Positions 1-6,711 of a stretch of 6,711 nt of DNA are shown here, piece by piece. The stretch covers positions 1 to 6,711 of the forward strand of contig JAAYUR010000463.1 of the NCBI GenBank assembly GCA_012517645.1, written 5' to 3'. The number at the start of each line of letters is the position of its first letter. Position 1 is the stretch's first letter. The notes beneath the pieces were generated by a model. It was not told where the DNA came from and searched no databases. It was given only the letters and a program-made list of their open reading frames with translations. Both the position numbers and the translations under genes were made by a program. The stretch comes from Treponema sp. (lineage in GTDB: Bacteria; Spirochaetota; Spirochaetia; Treponematales; UBA12059).

Positions 1-502
1 TCTTGGGGCTCTTGATCCCGTCCAGGGTGTAGCCCACGGACATGTTGAAGAGGAAATCCCCGGCGCCGGACTCCGCGAAGAGGGCCTTGAGAACCCGGAG
101 GGCCAGGAAGCCCCGCAGGTACTCCTCCCGGGCCTGGACCAGGGAGAGCTCCGTGGACCACTCCACGTTTTGCCCCTCGTCCAGGGCGTCGATACAGGGC
201 TTGGCGATCTCGAGCTTGTCGTTCACCTGGACGGTCTTGAGCTCGAAGATCCGGGAGCCCCCCAGGTAGGAGGCGACCAGGTTCGGGGCGATCTGGGTGT
301 GGGGTCCCGCCGCGGGCCCGACGGGATAGAGGATGCGGCTTCCCAGGACCTCGAAGCCCCGGGAGTCCGGCTCGGCCTCGAAGACTTTCCGGAAGAGGGC
401 CTCCGGGATGTCGTAGACGCTCTTCTTGGCCCGGTACTCCCCGGCCATCCTTCCGATCAACGCCCCCATGGGCGTGGTTTCCATCACCTTGCTCGTGCTC
501 AC
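1..502 (-). CDS. ygfK: YgfK-type oxidoreductase (putative selenate reductase subunit), N-terminal 167 codons, cut by window edge
   Basis: Only the N-terminus is present; E. coli YgfK is about 1030 residues. Translation shows, around residues 54-86, PVGPAAGPHTQIAPN followed by a G-S-R-I-F-E-L-K-T-V-Q segment, then KPCIDALDEG, a NVEWSTELSL stretch and FNMSVGYTLDGIK near the cut. These match remembered E. coli YgfK in order and spacing (PVGPAAGPHTQLAQN, ELKTVQ, EWSTE, FNMSVGYNLEGIK). The AAGP...KTV pattern is that of the FMN barrel of dihydroorotate/dihydropyrimidine dehydrogenases. Known family members continue with an FAD/NADPH amidotransferase-like region and ferredoxin clusters, which lie outside the window. 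The family is named for selenate reduction, but its true substrate is unsettled, and its clusters are linked to purine or urate catabolism. I chose the GTG at 500-502 because it makes a GTGA overlap with the preceding stop, like the other junctions. The ATG at 482-484, six codons later, is the alternative and aligns with an internal Met of E. coli YgfK. The protein is presumably cytoplasmic. Family assignment is firm; function is not. Confidence 0.9.
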   Translation of the reverse strand, partial: MSTSKVMETTPMGALIGRMAGEYRAKKSVYDIPEALFRKVFEAEPDSRGFEVLGSRILYPVGPAAGPHTQIAPNLVASYLGGSRIFELKTVQVNDKLEIAKPCIDALDEGQNVEWSTELSLVQAREEYLRGFLALRVLKALFAESGAGDFLFNMSVGYTLDGIKSPK

Positions 503-1881
503 CGGTACCCCCAACGCAGGAATCTTCCGCTCCCCGGAGCGGCGCAGATCGGATGCTCCCCCCGGTCCGACCGGGCGGCGTCGTAGACAAGACGGCCCCG
601 GACGTAGGTCGCCCGGAAGCGGCCGGACAGGCGCATGCCTTCGAAGGCCGTGATCTTCCCCTTGGACAGGAGGGTCCGGCCCTCGACGACCGTGGTTCCC
701 TCCGGGTCCGCCAGGACGAAGTCCGCGTCCTTGCCGACCTCCAGGGAGCCCTTTCGGGCGGACAATCCGTAGCGCTCCGCCGCCGCCCGGGCCGTCACGT
801 CCAGATAGCGCTCCAGGGACAGCCGCCCGCCCAGGAGCCCCTCGGAGTAGAGGTAGGGGGCCCAGGTGCCGGTCCCCGGGATCCCCCCGTAGTCGGTCCA
901 GAGGTCTCCGGTGTTCTTCTCCTCCGCCGGGGCCGGGGCGTGGTCGCTGGCCACGAAGGAGATGGCACCGCCCGAAAGGAGGTCCCAGAGCCGCTCGGCC
1001 TGGCCCGGGGCCTTCACGGGCGGGGCGGTCTTTAGGGAGGAGCCCAAGCGCTCGAAGTCCTCGGCGGAGAAGGCCAGGTAGTGGGCGCAGGTCTCGCAGG
1101 TGGCCCCCGCCGCGGCCAGGAGCTCCGCCGCCTCGGCGGTGCCCACGTGGACCACGTGGAGCCACCCCTCGTTCCCCCGGGCCAGGGCGGCCGCGGAGGC
1201 GGCGGCCGCGAGCTCCGCGGCCTCGGACCGGGCATCCACGTAGTCGCTCCACCGGGGGGCCTCGGGGCCCCGGGCCTTCCGGAGCCGGGCCTCCGCGGCG
1301 GTCACGAAGTCCAGGTCCTCGGCGTGCAGGAGGATCGGACGGCCCAGGGCCGCCCCGCGCCGCACGACCCGGGCGAAGTCGTCGTGGGTGACCCGGGTGA
1401 AGGTCTTCATCCCGGAGATGAAGTAGGTCTTGAACCCGACAACGTCCGGGGCCAGGGCCTCCATGTGCTCCGAAAGGCTCTCCTCGGCGGTGTGGCCGGA
1501 TACCCCCCCGAAGAAGGCGTAGTCCACCACAGCGGCCTTGGACACGAAGGAGAGCTTGTTCTCCAGGGCCGCCCGGGTGGTGACCGGGGGCAGGGAGGTG
1601 CAGGGCATGTCCACCACCGCGGTCACCCCGCCCTTGGCGGCCTCGGAACTGCCGTGGAGGAAGTCCTCCCGGTGGGTGAAGCCCGGCTCGTCGAAGTGGA
1701 CGTGGGGGTCGATGGCCCCGGGCAGGACCTGTAGGCCCCGGGCGTCCAGGACCTCCTCCCCGGGCTCGGGGGAGAGGGATTCGGCGATCTCGATCACGCG
1801 CCCGTCCGGACCGACCCGGAAGTCCCGGCGAAGGAAGTCCCGCTCGTGGCGCAATCCCAGAAGCCCGTTCTTCACGATCAT
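499..1881 (-). CDS. allB: Cyclic amidohydrolase, allantoinase/hydantoinase type
   Basis: This 460-residue zinc-type amidohydrolase (TIM barrel plus small beta domain, usual family length about 450-460) is expected to open a cyclic ureide by hydrolysing an amide bond in the cytoplasm. Metal ligands visible: H60 and H62 in DPHVH, K151 in VVGFKTY (the carbamylated lysine), H186 in LLHAE, H245 in LHVVHV, D313 in ASDHAP. Allantoinase-like stretches are the MP-LP-TTRA-K segment after residue 92, CETCAHYL at 262-269, and the SDHAP...G-DLW-YGGIPG segment at 312-336. The dihydroorotase HxHxR arginine is replaced (HVHFDEPG), which argues against a dihydroorotase. The usual allantoinase W-E-G after PGR/S is also absent (GFTHREDF here), so the substrate may be allantoin, a hydantoin or another ureide. 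The C-terminus, GRFLRW, recalls E. coli HyuA (GRFLRR), which sits beside ygfK there. The start ATG overlaps the xdhB stop as ATGA, preceded by GGGGGTG. Family is secure; substrate is open. Confidence 0.8.
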   Translation of the reverse strand: MIVKNGLLGLRHERDFLRRDFRVGPDGRVIEIAESLSPEPGEEVLDARGLQVLPGAIDPHVHFDEPGFTHREDFLHGSSEAAKGGVTAVVDMPCTSLPPVTTRAALENKLSFVSKAAVVDYAFFGGVSGHTAEESLSEHMEALAPDVVGFKTYFISGMKTFTRVTHDDFARVVRRGAALGRPILLHAEDLDFVTAAEARLRKARGPEAPRWSDYVDARSEAAELAAAASAAALARGNEGWLHVVHVGTAEAAELLAAAGATCETCAHYLAFSAEDFERLGSSLKTAPPVKAPGQAERLWDLLSGGAISFVASDHAPAPAEEKNTGDLWTDYGGIPGTGTWAPYLYSEGLLGGRLSLERYLDVTARAAAERYGLSARKGSLEVGKDADFVLADPEGTTVVEGRTLLSKGKITAFEGMRLSGRFRATYVRGRLVYDAARSDRGEHPICAAPGSGRFLRWGYR

Positions 1882-4094
1882 GGGATCACCCCCGTAAGGT
1901 AGTCCAGGGCCTTTTCCGGAGTCAGGGGCAGGTCGTGGAAGCCCGGGGCCCGGAGGCGGTCCCCCCGGGCGGCCTTCAGGGCGTCCAGGACCGCGAAGTA
2001 CCCGGCGATGCCGTACATGAGGGGGGGCTCACCGATGGCCTTGCTCTTGAGCACCGCCCTGGGGTTCGGGGCGTTTCCCAGGAACTCCAGGTCCACGGGG
2101 AAGTCCAGGAAGTGGGCGTCCGGGAGCTTGTACGTGGACAGGGTGTCCGAGAGGAGCTTCCCGGTCCGGTCGTAGCGCAGGTCTTCCAGGAGGGCCCAGC
2201 CCAGGCCCTGGGCCAGGGCTCCCTCGATCTGGCCCCGGTCCACGACCTCGTCGATCACGTTCCCCGCGTCGTGCACGAGGGTCGCGGAGTCGATGCGGTA
2301 GGTGCCCCGGACCACGTCCACCTCCGCGGTGATCACCGCGCAGCCGTAGACGTGGTAGGCGAAGGGGCTGCCCCGCTCGGCGGAGCCGTCGTAGAAGAGC
2401 CCGGGGGTGGCGTAGAACCCGTGGGCCGAGAGGTCGATCCGGGCTTCGTGGGCCTTGGCCACGAGGGTCTCCCAGGGAGCGTCCCCGAGGCCCGCGTCCT
2501 GCCGGAAAGCCGAGAGCCGCTTCGCGATCTCCTCGCAGGCGGCCAGGGCCGCCATGCCGTTCAGGTCCGTTCCCGTGCTGGCCGCGGTGGGACTGGTGTT
2601 GGCTACCGTGGCGGTCCGGGTTCGCTCGATCCGTACCCGGCTTTCCGGGACCCCCAGGGCAAGGGCCGCGACCTTCTGGATCTTCCGGTTGACCCCCTGA
2701 CCCATCTCCACGGCTCCCGTGTGGACTCCCACGGAACCGTCCCGGTATACGTGGACCAGGGCGCCCCCCTGGTTCATCATGAGCTTGGTGAAGGAGATTC
2801 CGAAGCAGAGGGGCAGGGCGGCCATGCCGCGCTTGCGATCCCTGCGGCTCCGGTTGAATTCGTCGATCTCCGCTCGCCTTCGGTCCCAGCCGGACCGGGC
2901 CAGGGCGCGGTCCACGCAGAGTTCCGTCCGGGCCTCCGCCACGGGCATGCCGTAGTGGAAGGTGTCCCCGGTGCGGAGGAGGTTCTTCCTCTGGAGGTCG
3001 ACCGGATCCACCCCCATCGCTTCCGCCGCCTTGTGGAGGGCCGCCTCCATCACGAAGATCCCCTGGGGCGCCCCGAAGCCCCGGAAGGCCGTGAAGGGGG
3101 GCAGGTTGGTCCGGCACATGTACCCCGTGGCCCGGAGGTTGGGAATCCGGTAGGCGCTCGCGGCGTGGAAGAGGGTCCGGGAGAGGATGGCCGGGGAGAG
3201 GTCAGTGCAGGCCCCGGAGTTCTGGTAGTAGTCCACTTCGAAGGCCAGGATCCGCCCCTCCGCGTCCAGCCCCAGCTTGTAGTCCGAGCTGTAGGGGTGC
3301 CGCTTCCCGGTGAAGGTGAGGTCGTCTTTCCGGTTCAAGTAGATCTTGACCGGCCGGCCCGTGACGAAGGCCCCCAGGGCGGCAAGGGCGGACCACGAGG
3401 CGGCCTGGTCCTCCTTGCCCCCGAAGGCCCCGCCCAGCCGGGGGGCGTCCACCTCCACGGCGTTCATGGGCAGTCCCAGGTTGCGGGCCACCGCCTCCTG
3501 GACCCCCGTGGGGGACTGGGTGCCGGAGAGGACGAAGATCCCGCCCCCGTCCCGTACCTGGGCCGTCGCACCCTGGGTCTCCAGGTAGACGTGCTCCTGG
3601 CCCCCGGAGTCCACCCGGCCGGAGACGACCACGGCGCAGCGTTTAAAGGCCGCCTCGGGGTCCCCCATCCGCATGGTCCGGGGTGAGAGGATGATCATCC
3701 CCTTGGCATGGGCTTCCCGGGGATCCGTGATCACCGGGAGCTCCTCGCCCTCGACCTTGACCAGGGCGACGGCGCGGCGCGCCAGGGACCGGGTTTCCGC
3801 CAGGACCAGGGCCAGGGACTGGCCCCGGTAGGTCCACTCGTCCGCGACCAGGAGGGGCTCGTCGGGAACCGCTGTCCCCAGCTCGTTTTCCCCGGGGATG
3901 TCCCGGGCGGTCAGGACCCGGACGCTGGGGTGCAGGGCGAGGGCCGCCGAGGCGTCCAGGGACAGCATCCTTCCGTGGGCGGACTTGGACACCACGGGCT
4001 GGCCGTGAAGCAGGCCCGCGGGCTCCGGAAGGTCGTCGATGTACTTCGTGCGGCCCAGGACGTTCTGGACCGATTCGGGGTTCCAGGATTTCAT
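1878..4094 (-). CDS. xdhB: Xanthine dehydrogenase, large molybdenum-cofactor subunit
   Basis: This 738-residue protein corresponds to the Moco-binding subunit of heteromeric bacterial xanthine dehydrogenase (R. capsulatus XdhB is about 777). It hydroxylates hypoxanthine to xanthine and xanthine to urate, passing electrons to the partner iron-sulfur/FAD subunit. Domain order is an aldehyde-oxidase/XDH hammerhead at about 10-130, then Moco-binding domains to the end. Key residues, by comparison with the bovine enzyme: Q166 in GGQEHVYLE, E228 in GGAFGGKE (bovine E802), R338 in TAFRGFG (bovine R880), E463-G467 EMGQG, NTSPTAAS and DLNG at 499-513, and E689 in KAIGEPP (bovine E1261). Having both purine-binding E228/R338 and catalytic E689 supports a true purine hydroxylase rather than an aldehyde oxidase or CO dehydrogenase. 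The ATG overlaps the xdhA stop (ATGA) and has an AAGGAG site 8 bases upstream. It overlaps the amidohydrolase gene by 4 bases. No XdhC-type maturation factor is present in the window. A selenium-dependent form cannot be excluded from sequence. Confidence 0.95.
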   Translation of the reverse strand: MKSWNPESVQNVLGRTKYIDDLPEPAGLLHGQPVVSKSAHGRMLSLDASAALALHPSVRVLTARDIPGENELGTAVPDEPLLVADEWTYRGQSLALVLAETRSLARRAVALVKVEGEELPVITDPREAHAKGMIILSPRTMRMGDPEAAFKRCAVVVSGRVDSGGQEHVYLETQGATAQVRDGGGIFVLSGTQSPTGVQEAVARNLGLPMNAVEVDAPRLGGAFGGKEDQAASWSALAALGAFVTGRPVKIYLNRKDDLTFTGKRHPYSSDYKLGLDAEGRILAFEVDYYQNSGACTDLSPAILSRTLFHAASAYRIPNLRATGYMCRTNLPPFTAFRGFGAPQGIFVMEAALHKAAEAMGVDPVDLQRKNLLRTGDTFHYGMPVAEARTELCVDRALARSGWDRRRAEIDEFNRSRRDRKRGMAALPLCFGISFTKLMMNQGGALVHVYRDGSVGVHTGAVEMGQGVNRKIQKVAALALGVPESRVRIERTRTATVANTSPTAASTGTDLNGMAALAACEEIAKRLSAFRQDAGLGDAPWETLVAKAHEARIDLSAHGFYATPGLFYDGSAERGSPFAYHVYGCAVITAEVDVVRGTYRIDSATLVHDAGNVIDEVVDRGQIEGALAQGLGWALLEDLRYDRTGKLLSDTLSTYKLPDAHFLDFPVDLEFLGNAPNPRAVLKSKAIGEPPLMYGIAGYFAVLDALKAARGDRLRAPGFHDLPLTPEKALDYLTGVIP

Positions 4095-5503
4095 GGCCAG
4101 AACTCCTTAAGAAGGCCCCGATCCGGGAAGAGCCGGACGAAGTGGGCCAGGATCAGGCGCTCCAACAGGCGGGTACGGTAGCCCGAGGAGCCCCGGACGT
4201 CCGAAAGGGGCGTGCAGTCCGAGAGGGCGAGCCGGGCCGCCTCCCGGGCGGCGGCCGCGTCCGGGGACTTGCCGACCAGGTAGTCCGAAGCCGCGCGGGC
4301 CAGGAAGGGCACCGGGGCCATCCCGCCCACCGAGAGGCGGGCCCAGGAGATCCGGTCCCCCTCCATCCGCAGGGCCAGGGCCGTGTTGGCCGTGGCGATG
4401 TCCAGGCTCTCCCGCTTGGACACCTTCTCGAAGTTCAGCCGCACCGGGCCGGCCGACGCGGGTACCAGGAGGGCGTCCAGGAACTCCCCGTCCCGAAGGG
4501 CGGTCTTCTTGTAGCCCAGGAAGAACTCCGCCAAGGGCAGGTCCCGGAACCCCGAGGCCGAGCGGAGCCGGGCCCGGGCGTCCAGGGCCAGGAGGAGGGC
4601 GGTCATGTCCGCTATGGGGGACGCGTTGACCACGTTGCCCGCCAGGGTGGCCCGGTTCCGGATGGGCAGGCTGGCGACCCGGGCTTCGAAGGCCTCGATT
4701 CCGGGGGCGAAGGCGCGGACGAGGGGGTTCTCGAAGAAGGAGCGAACCGTGACCGCGGCCCCGACGGAGAGGAAGTCGCCGGTCCGCTCGATCCGGTCCA
4801 GACCCGCCTGGCGGTCCGTGAAAGCCACCCCGGCTCCGGGCTCGGGGTCCGGGTTCTTCACGAACCAGTCCGTGCCGCCCCCCAGGTTTAGGCCCTCCGG
4901 GGCGGGGGCGGGCCGGCTGCCCGGCTCGGGGAGACTTGACATAAGGGCGGCCAGGGAGGACGGAAGGACCCTGCGCCTGCCCAAGGCTTCGAGCCGGGCC
5001 GTTAGATCCTTCGGGAGGTCCGCAAAATCCTTGGTCAGGCGCTCGGCCGCCCGCCGGATGGAACCGTAGCCCGTACAGCGGCAGAGGTTACCCTCGATGG
5101 ATACCAGGGCGCCGACGGGATCTATGCGTCCCTCCACCAGGAAGCCCGTCAGGGCCACGATGAAGCCCGGGGAACAGAACCCGCACTGGCTGGCGCCCTC
5201 GTCCAGGAAGGCTTCCATCACGGGGGTGAGGCCCCCCGCGGCGATGCCCTCGATGGTCACGACATGGCGGCCGTCCAGCTCTCCCAGGGCCAGGAGGCAG
5301 GAGGGAACGGCTTTCCAGGAAGGGCCGCCCTCTCCCGGCTCCCCCAGGAGGACCAGGCAGGCCCCGCAGTCGCCTTCCCGGCACCCCTCCTTCGTTCCCG
5401 TAAGCCCCAGTTCCCGGCGCAGATAGTCCAGCGCCAGGGTCTCCTCCCAAGCTTCCGCGTCCACGAGGCCTTCGTTCACGCGGAAGACCAATCGTCGTTT
5501 CAT
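4091..5503 (-). CDS. xdhA: Xanthine dehydrogenase, small subunit (2Fe-2S and FAD domains fused)
   Basis: This 470-residue electron-transfer subunit is close in length to R. capsulatus XdhA (about 462). The N-terminal plant-type ferredoxin domain carries C41, C46 and C49 (CREGDCGAC) and C69 for the first 2Fe-2S cluster. The helical domain carries C107 and C110 (CGFC-SPGF) and C141 and C143 (LCRCTGYGSI) for the second. After a linker at about 160-200 comes a CO-dehydrogenase-flavoprotein-type FAD domain, with GGGTDW at 208-213 and RNRATLAGN...SPIADM at 282-300, and the C-terminal FAD subdomain beyond. It takes electrons from the Moco subunit and presumably gives them to NAD+ or another acceptor, which the sequence does not settle. 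The start ATG at 5501-5503 has GGGGAAGG four bases upstream and a good promoter just before that, so this is the first gene after the ade gap. Its end overlaps xdhB by 4 bases. The fused layout differs from E. coli ygfM/xdhD, where the FAD subunit is separate. Confidence 0.95.
   Translation of the reverse strand: MKRRLVFRVNEGLVDAEAWEETLALDYLRRELGLTGTKEGCREGDCGACLVLLGEPGEGGPSWKAVPSCLLALGELDGRHVVTIEGIAAGGLTPVMEAFLDEGASQCGFCSPGFIVALTGFLVEGRIDPVGALVSIEGNLCRCTGYGSIRRAAERLTKDFADLPKDLTARLEALGRRRVLPSSLAALMSSLPEPGSRPAPAPEGLNLGGGTDWFVKNPDPEPGAGVAFTDRQAGLDRIERTGDFLSVGAAVTVRSFFENPLVRAFAPGIEAFEARVASLPIRNRATLAGNVVNASPIADMTALLLALDARARLRSASGFRDLPLAEFFLGYKKTALRDGEFLDALLVPASAGPVRLNFEKVSKRESLDIATANTALALRMEGDRISWARLSVGGMAPVPFLARAASDYLVGKSPDAAAAREAARLALSDCTPLSDVRGSSGYRTRLLERLILAHFVRLFPDRGLLKEFWP
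4103..4108 (-). promoter_or_regulatory. Ribosome-binding site of xdhB
   Basis: The minus strand reads AAGGAG here, 8 bases upstream of the ATG at 4092-4094 and inside the last codons of xdhA. It is the best Shine-Dalgarno match among the overlapping junctions. It supports the chosen xdhB start and suggests re-initiation plus independent ribosome loading, suitable for a subunit needed in equal amounts. Confidence 0.75.
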
Positions 5504-5507
5504 TCGG

Positions 5508-5515
5508 CCTTCCCC
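5508..5515 (-). promoter_or_regulatory. Ribosome-binding site of xdhA
   Basis: The minus strand reads GGGGAAGG, ending 4 bases before the ATG at 5501-5503. This is a moderate Shine-Dalgarno, slightly close to the start unless the GGGGA part pairs. It fixes the xdhA start, since no other in-frame start lies between it and the promoter boxes. Confidence 0.55.
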
Positions 5516-5518
5516 TTA

Positions 5519-5536
5519 TAGCTTATTATAATGCTA
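5519..5536. promoter_or_regulatory. Imperfect palindrome overlapping the -10 box, possible operator
   Basis: TAGC (5519-5522) and GCTA (5533-5536) form inverted arms around a 10-base AT core containing ATTATAAT, itself a palindrome. Six of nine positions pair across the 18 bases. It covers the -10 box and the likely transcription start, where a repressor would act. Such a short AT-rich element could also arise by chance, and I do not recognise it as a known regulator's site. Confidence 0.25.
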
Positions 5537-5552
5537 ATATTGAGTTTGTACA
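5525..5552 (-). promoter_or_regulatory. Probable sigma-70 type promoter for the xdhA-xdhB-allB-ygfK operon
   Basis: On the minus strand TGTACA (5547-5552, 4 of 6 matches to TTGACA) is followed after 16 bases by a perfect TATAAT (5525-5530). The start of transcription would fall near 5517-5519, giving a leader of only about 15 bases. The region is a sharp AT-rich island in otherwise GC-rich DNA and begins just after the ade stop codon at 5560-5562. It implies that the xdh operon can be transcribed independently of ade, although no terminator separates them. Boxes are seen in the sequence; activity is inferred. Confidence 0.65.
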
Positions 5553-5559
5553 CCGGATC

Positions 5560-6711
5560 CTACTCCACGAAGAGGGGGACCGGGGCGAAGCGCTCCACGT
5601 CCACGAGGCCCCGGTCCGTGATCTTGAGCTTGGGGATGACCGGCAGGGCCATGAAGGAGATGGCCATCAGGGGGGATTCGTTGGTGAGCCCCTCGGTTCG
5701 GAAGAGCTCGTCGAAGGCTTTCAGGCGCTCCACCACCCACATCGCGTCCCGGTCGCTCATGAGCCCCGCGATGGGCAACGGCAGGTCCAGGACGATCCGG
5801 TCCCCCTCGGTCACCACCATGCCCCCGCCGATCTTGTTGAGGTGCCGGGCGGCCTTGAAGATGGAGACGTCGTCCGCGCCCACCAGGATCATGTTGTGGG
5901 AATCGTGGCTGATCGTGGAGCCGATGGCCCCCCGCTTGAGCCCGAGACCCGTGATGAACCCCTTGCCGATGTTGCCGGAACCCTTGTGCCGCTCGATCAC
6001 GAAGATCTTGAGGAGGTCCCGGGACGGGTCGGAGACGCACAGGCCCCCCCGCACCGAGGGCTCCGTCAGGATCTCGCCGGTGATCAGGGTCCGGGGCCGG
6101 GCCTCGATGACCCGGATCCTCCGGCCTTCCGCGGGGATGCGGAAGTCCTCCTCGGTCAGCCACTTGATGTTCACCGAGTCCCGGAGGACGGCGGGGCGGC
6201 TTTCCACGGCCCGGACCAGGCGGCCGTCCTCGGCCACGATCTGCCCGGACTTGATCACCACCTCCGCCTCGAAGGCCCGGAGGTCCGAGGCCGCAACGAA
6301 ATCGGCCTTGTACCCCGGGGCGATGGCCCCGGAATTCCGCAGGCCGAAGTAGCGGGCCGCGTTCAACGAGGACATGGCCACCGCGTCCAGGGGCTCCACC
6401 CCGGCGTCCACCAGGAGGCGGATGGACCGGTCTATGTGCCCCTCCTCCGCCAGGTCCGTGGGATGCCGGTCGTCGGAACAGAGGAGGAACCGGGACGCCG
6501 TGCGGGGGGTGACGGCCTTCACAAGCCGCGCCAAGTCCCGTGTCGCGGAGCCTTCCCGGATCATCACGTACATGCCCTTGGAGATCTTCTCCAGGGCCTC
6601 CTCGGCGGTGACGCATTCGTGGTCGGACCGGATGCCCGCGGCAACGTAGGCCGACAGGTCCCGGCCCCGGAGTTCCGGGGCGTGGCCGTCCACGGCCTTC
6701 CCGGAGTCCCA
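5560..6711 (-). CDS. ade: Adenine deaminase, C-terminal 383 residues (N-terminus beyond window)
   Basis: The reading frame is open through the right edge, so this is a partial gene. The family is usually about 570-600 residues and roughly 190-200 N-terminal residues are missing. A GTG at 6691-6693 is internal, not a start: the frame continues upstream as DSGKAVDGHAP, a conserved family motif. Visible features, counted from the edge: H10 (DGHAP), RSDHE with H31, the MIREGSA segment near 50, and SDD near 79-81 followed by HPTDL and EEGHID. The adenine-deaminase C-terminal domain follows, with GLGLKRGAI, SHDSHNMI, GGGMVV and LPIAGLMS. It hydrolyses adenine to hypoxanthine and ammonia with a metal centre in the cytoplasm, supplying the substrate of the xanthine dehydrogenase encoded 56 bases downstream. 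The C-terminus is intact, ending FVE then TAG. Any promoter lies outside the window. Confidence 0.95.
   Translation of the reverse strand, partial: WDSGKAVDGHAPELRGRDLSAYVAAGIRSDHECVTAEEALEKISKGMYVMIREGSATRDLARLVKAVTPRTASRFLLCSDDRHPTDLAEEGHIDRSIRLLVDAGVEPLDAVAMSSLNAARYFGLRNSGAIAPGYKADFVAASDLRAFEAEVVIKSGQIVAEDGRLVRAVESRPAVLRDSVNIKWLTEEDFRIPAEGRRIRVIEARPRTLITGEILTEPSVRGGLCVSDPSRDLLKIFVIERHKGSGNIGKGFITGLGLKRGAIGSTISHDSHNMILVGADDVSIFKAARHLNKIGGGMVVTEGDRIVLDLPLPIAGLMSDRDAMWVVERLKAFDELFRTEGLTNESPLMAISFMALPVIPKLKITDRGLVDVERFAPVPLFVE

Noticed and set aside
499..1881. Dihydroorotase (PyrC) as the product
   Set aside because: The substrate-binding arginine of the HxHxR motif is missing and the neighbours are purine, not pyrimidine synthesis, genes.
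1935..3686. 583-codon open frame on the plus strand, antisense to xdhB, and several other long plus-strand frames
   Set aside because: The composition is Gly/Pro/Arg/Val-rich with no recognisable motifs. Long antisense frames are expected opposite G/C-ending codons in such GC-rich DNA, and the opposite strand is clearly xdhB.
1..5500. Frequent short CCAGGG and GGCCCGG words that resemble dispersed repeats
   Set aside because: They fall in different codon contexts for Ala, Leu, Arg and Gly inside genes, without regular spacing. Codon bias explains them, and there is no CRISPR or repeat array.
5534..6616. 360-codon minus-strand frame within ade in another reading frame
   Set aside because: It is low-complexity Gly/Arg/Pro/His-rich sequence with no family resemblance, overlapping the clear adenine deaminase frame.
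6691..6693. GTG as the start of adenine deaminase
   Set aside because: The frame is open to the window edge and the upstream residues DSGKAV continue a conserved motif, so this is an internal valine and the gene is simply cut by the edge.

Overview
All of the coding sequence I can support lies on the minus strand and belongs to one theme, purine breakdown. In transcription order (right to left) it holds adenine deaminase (3' two-thirds), a short AT-rich gap with a likely promoter, the xanthine dehydrogenase small subunit (2Fe-2S plus FAD), the xanthine dehydrogenase large molybdenum subunit, a cyclic amidohydrolase of the allantoinase/hydantoinase group, and the start of a YgfK-type oxidoreductase that runs off the left edge. 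The DNA is very GC-rich by eye, with strongly G/C-ending codons, AGG/CGG arginine and GGG glycine. It is a bacterium. The YgfK partner, known mainly from anaerobic or facultative bacteria, suggests an anaerobe or fermenter. I cannot assign a phylum.

Layout: 5560-6711 ade (N-terminus beyond the window); 5504-5559 intergenic, with -35/-10 boxes and a ribosome-binding site for the next gene; 4091-5503 xdhA; 1878-4094 xdhB; 499-1881 allantoinase-like gene; 1-502 ygfK (N-terminal 167 codons). The last three junctions are all 4-base stop/start overlaps (ATGA, ATGA, GTGA), so xdhA-xdhB-allB-ygfK is almost certainly one translationally coupled operon. Adenine deaminase is 56 bases upstream and probably feeds the same pathway. 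No stretch over 300 bases lacks a gene, and I see no RNA genes, mobile elements or CRISPR.

How the genes work together: adenine deaminase makes hypoxanthine, and xanthine dehydrogenase oxidises hypoxanthine to xanthine and then urate. The aerobic next step, urate oxidase, is not in the window. Instead there is YgfK, whose N-terminal part looks like a flavin-dependent dihydroorotate/dihydropyrimidine dehydrogenase-like barrel, next to a ring-opening amidohydrolase. This matches the reported association of ygfK, hydantoinase and xdh genes with oxygen-independent urate catabolism in gut bacteria. The most interesting reading, which is inference, is a reductive urate-degrading operon in which a DPD-like redox enzyme and a hydantoinase/allantoinase act in sequence, as in reductive pyrimidine degradation.
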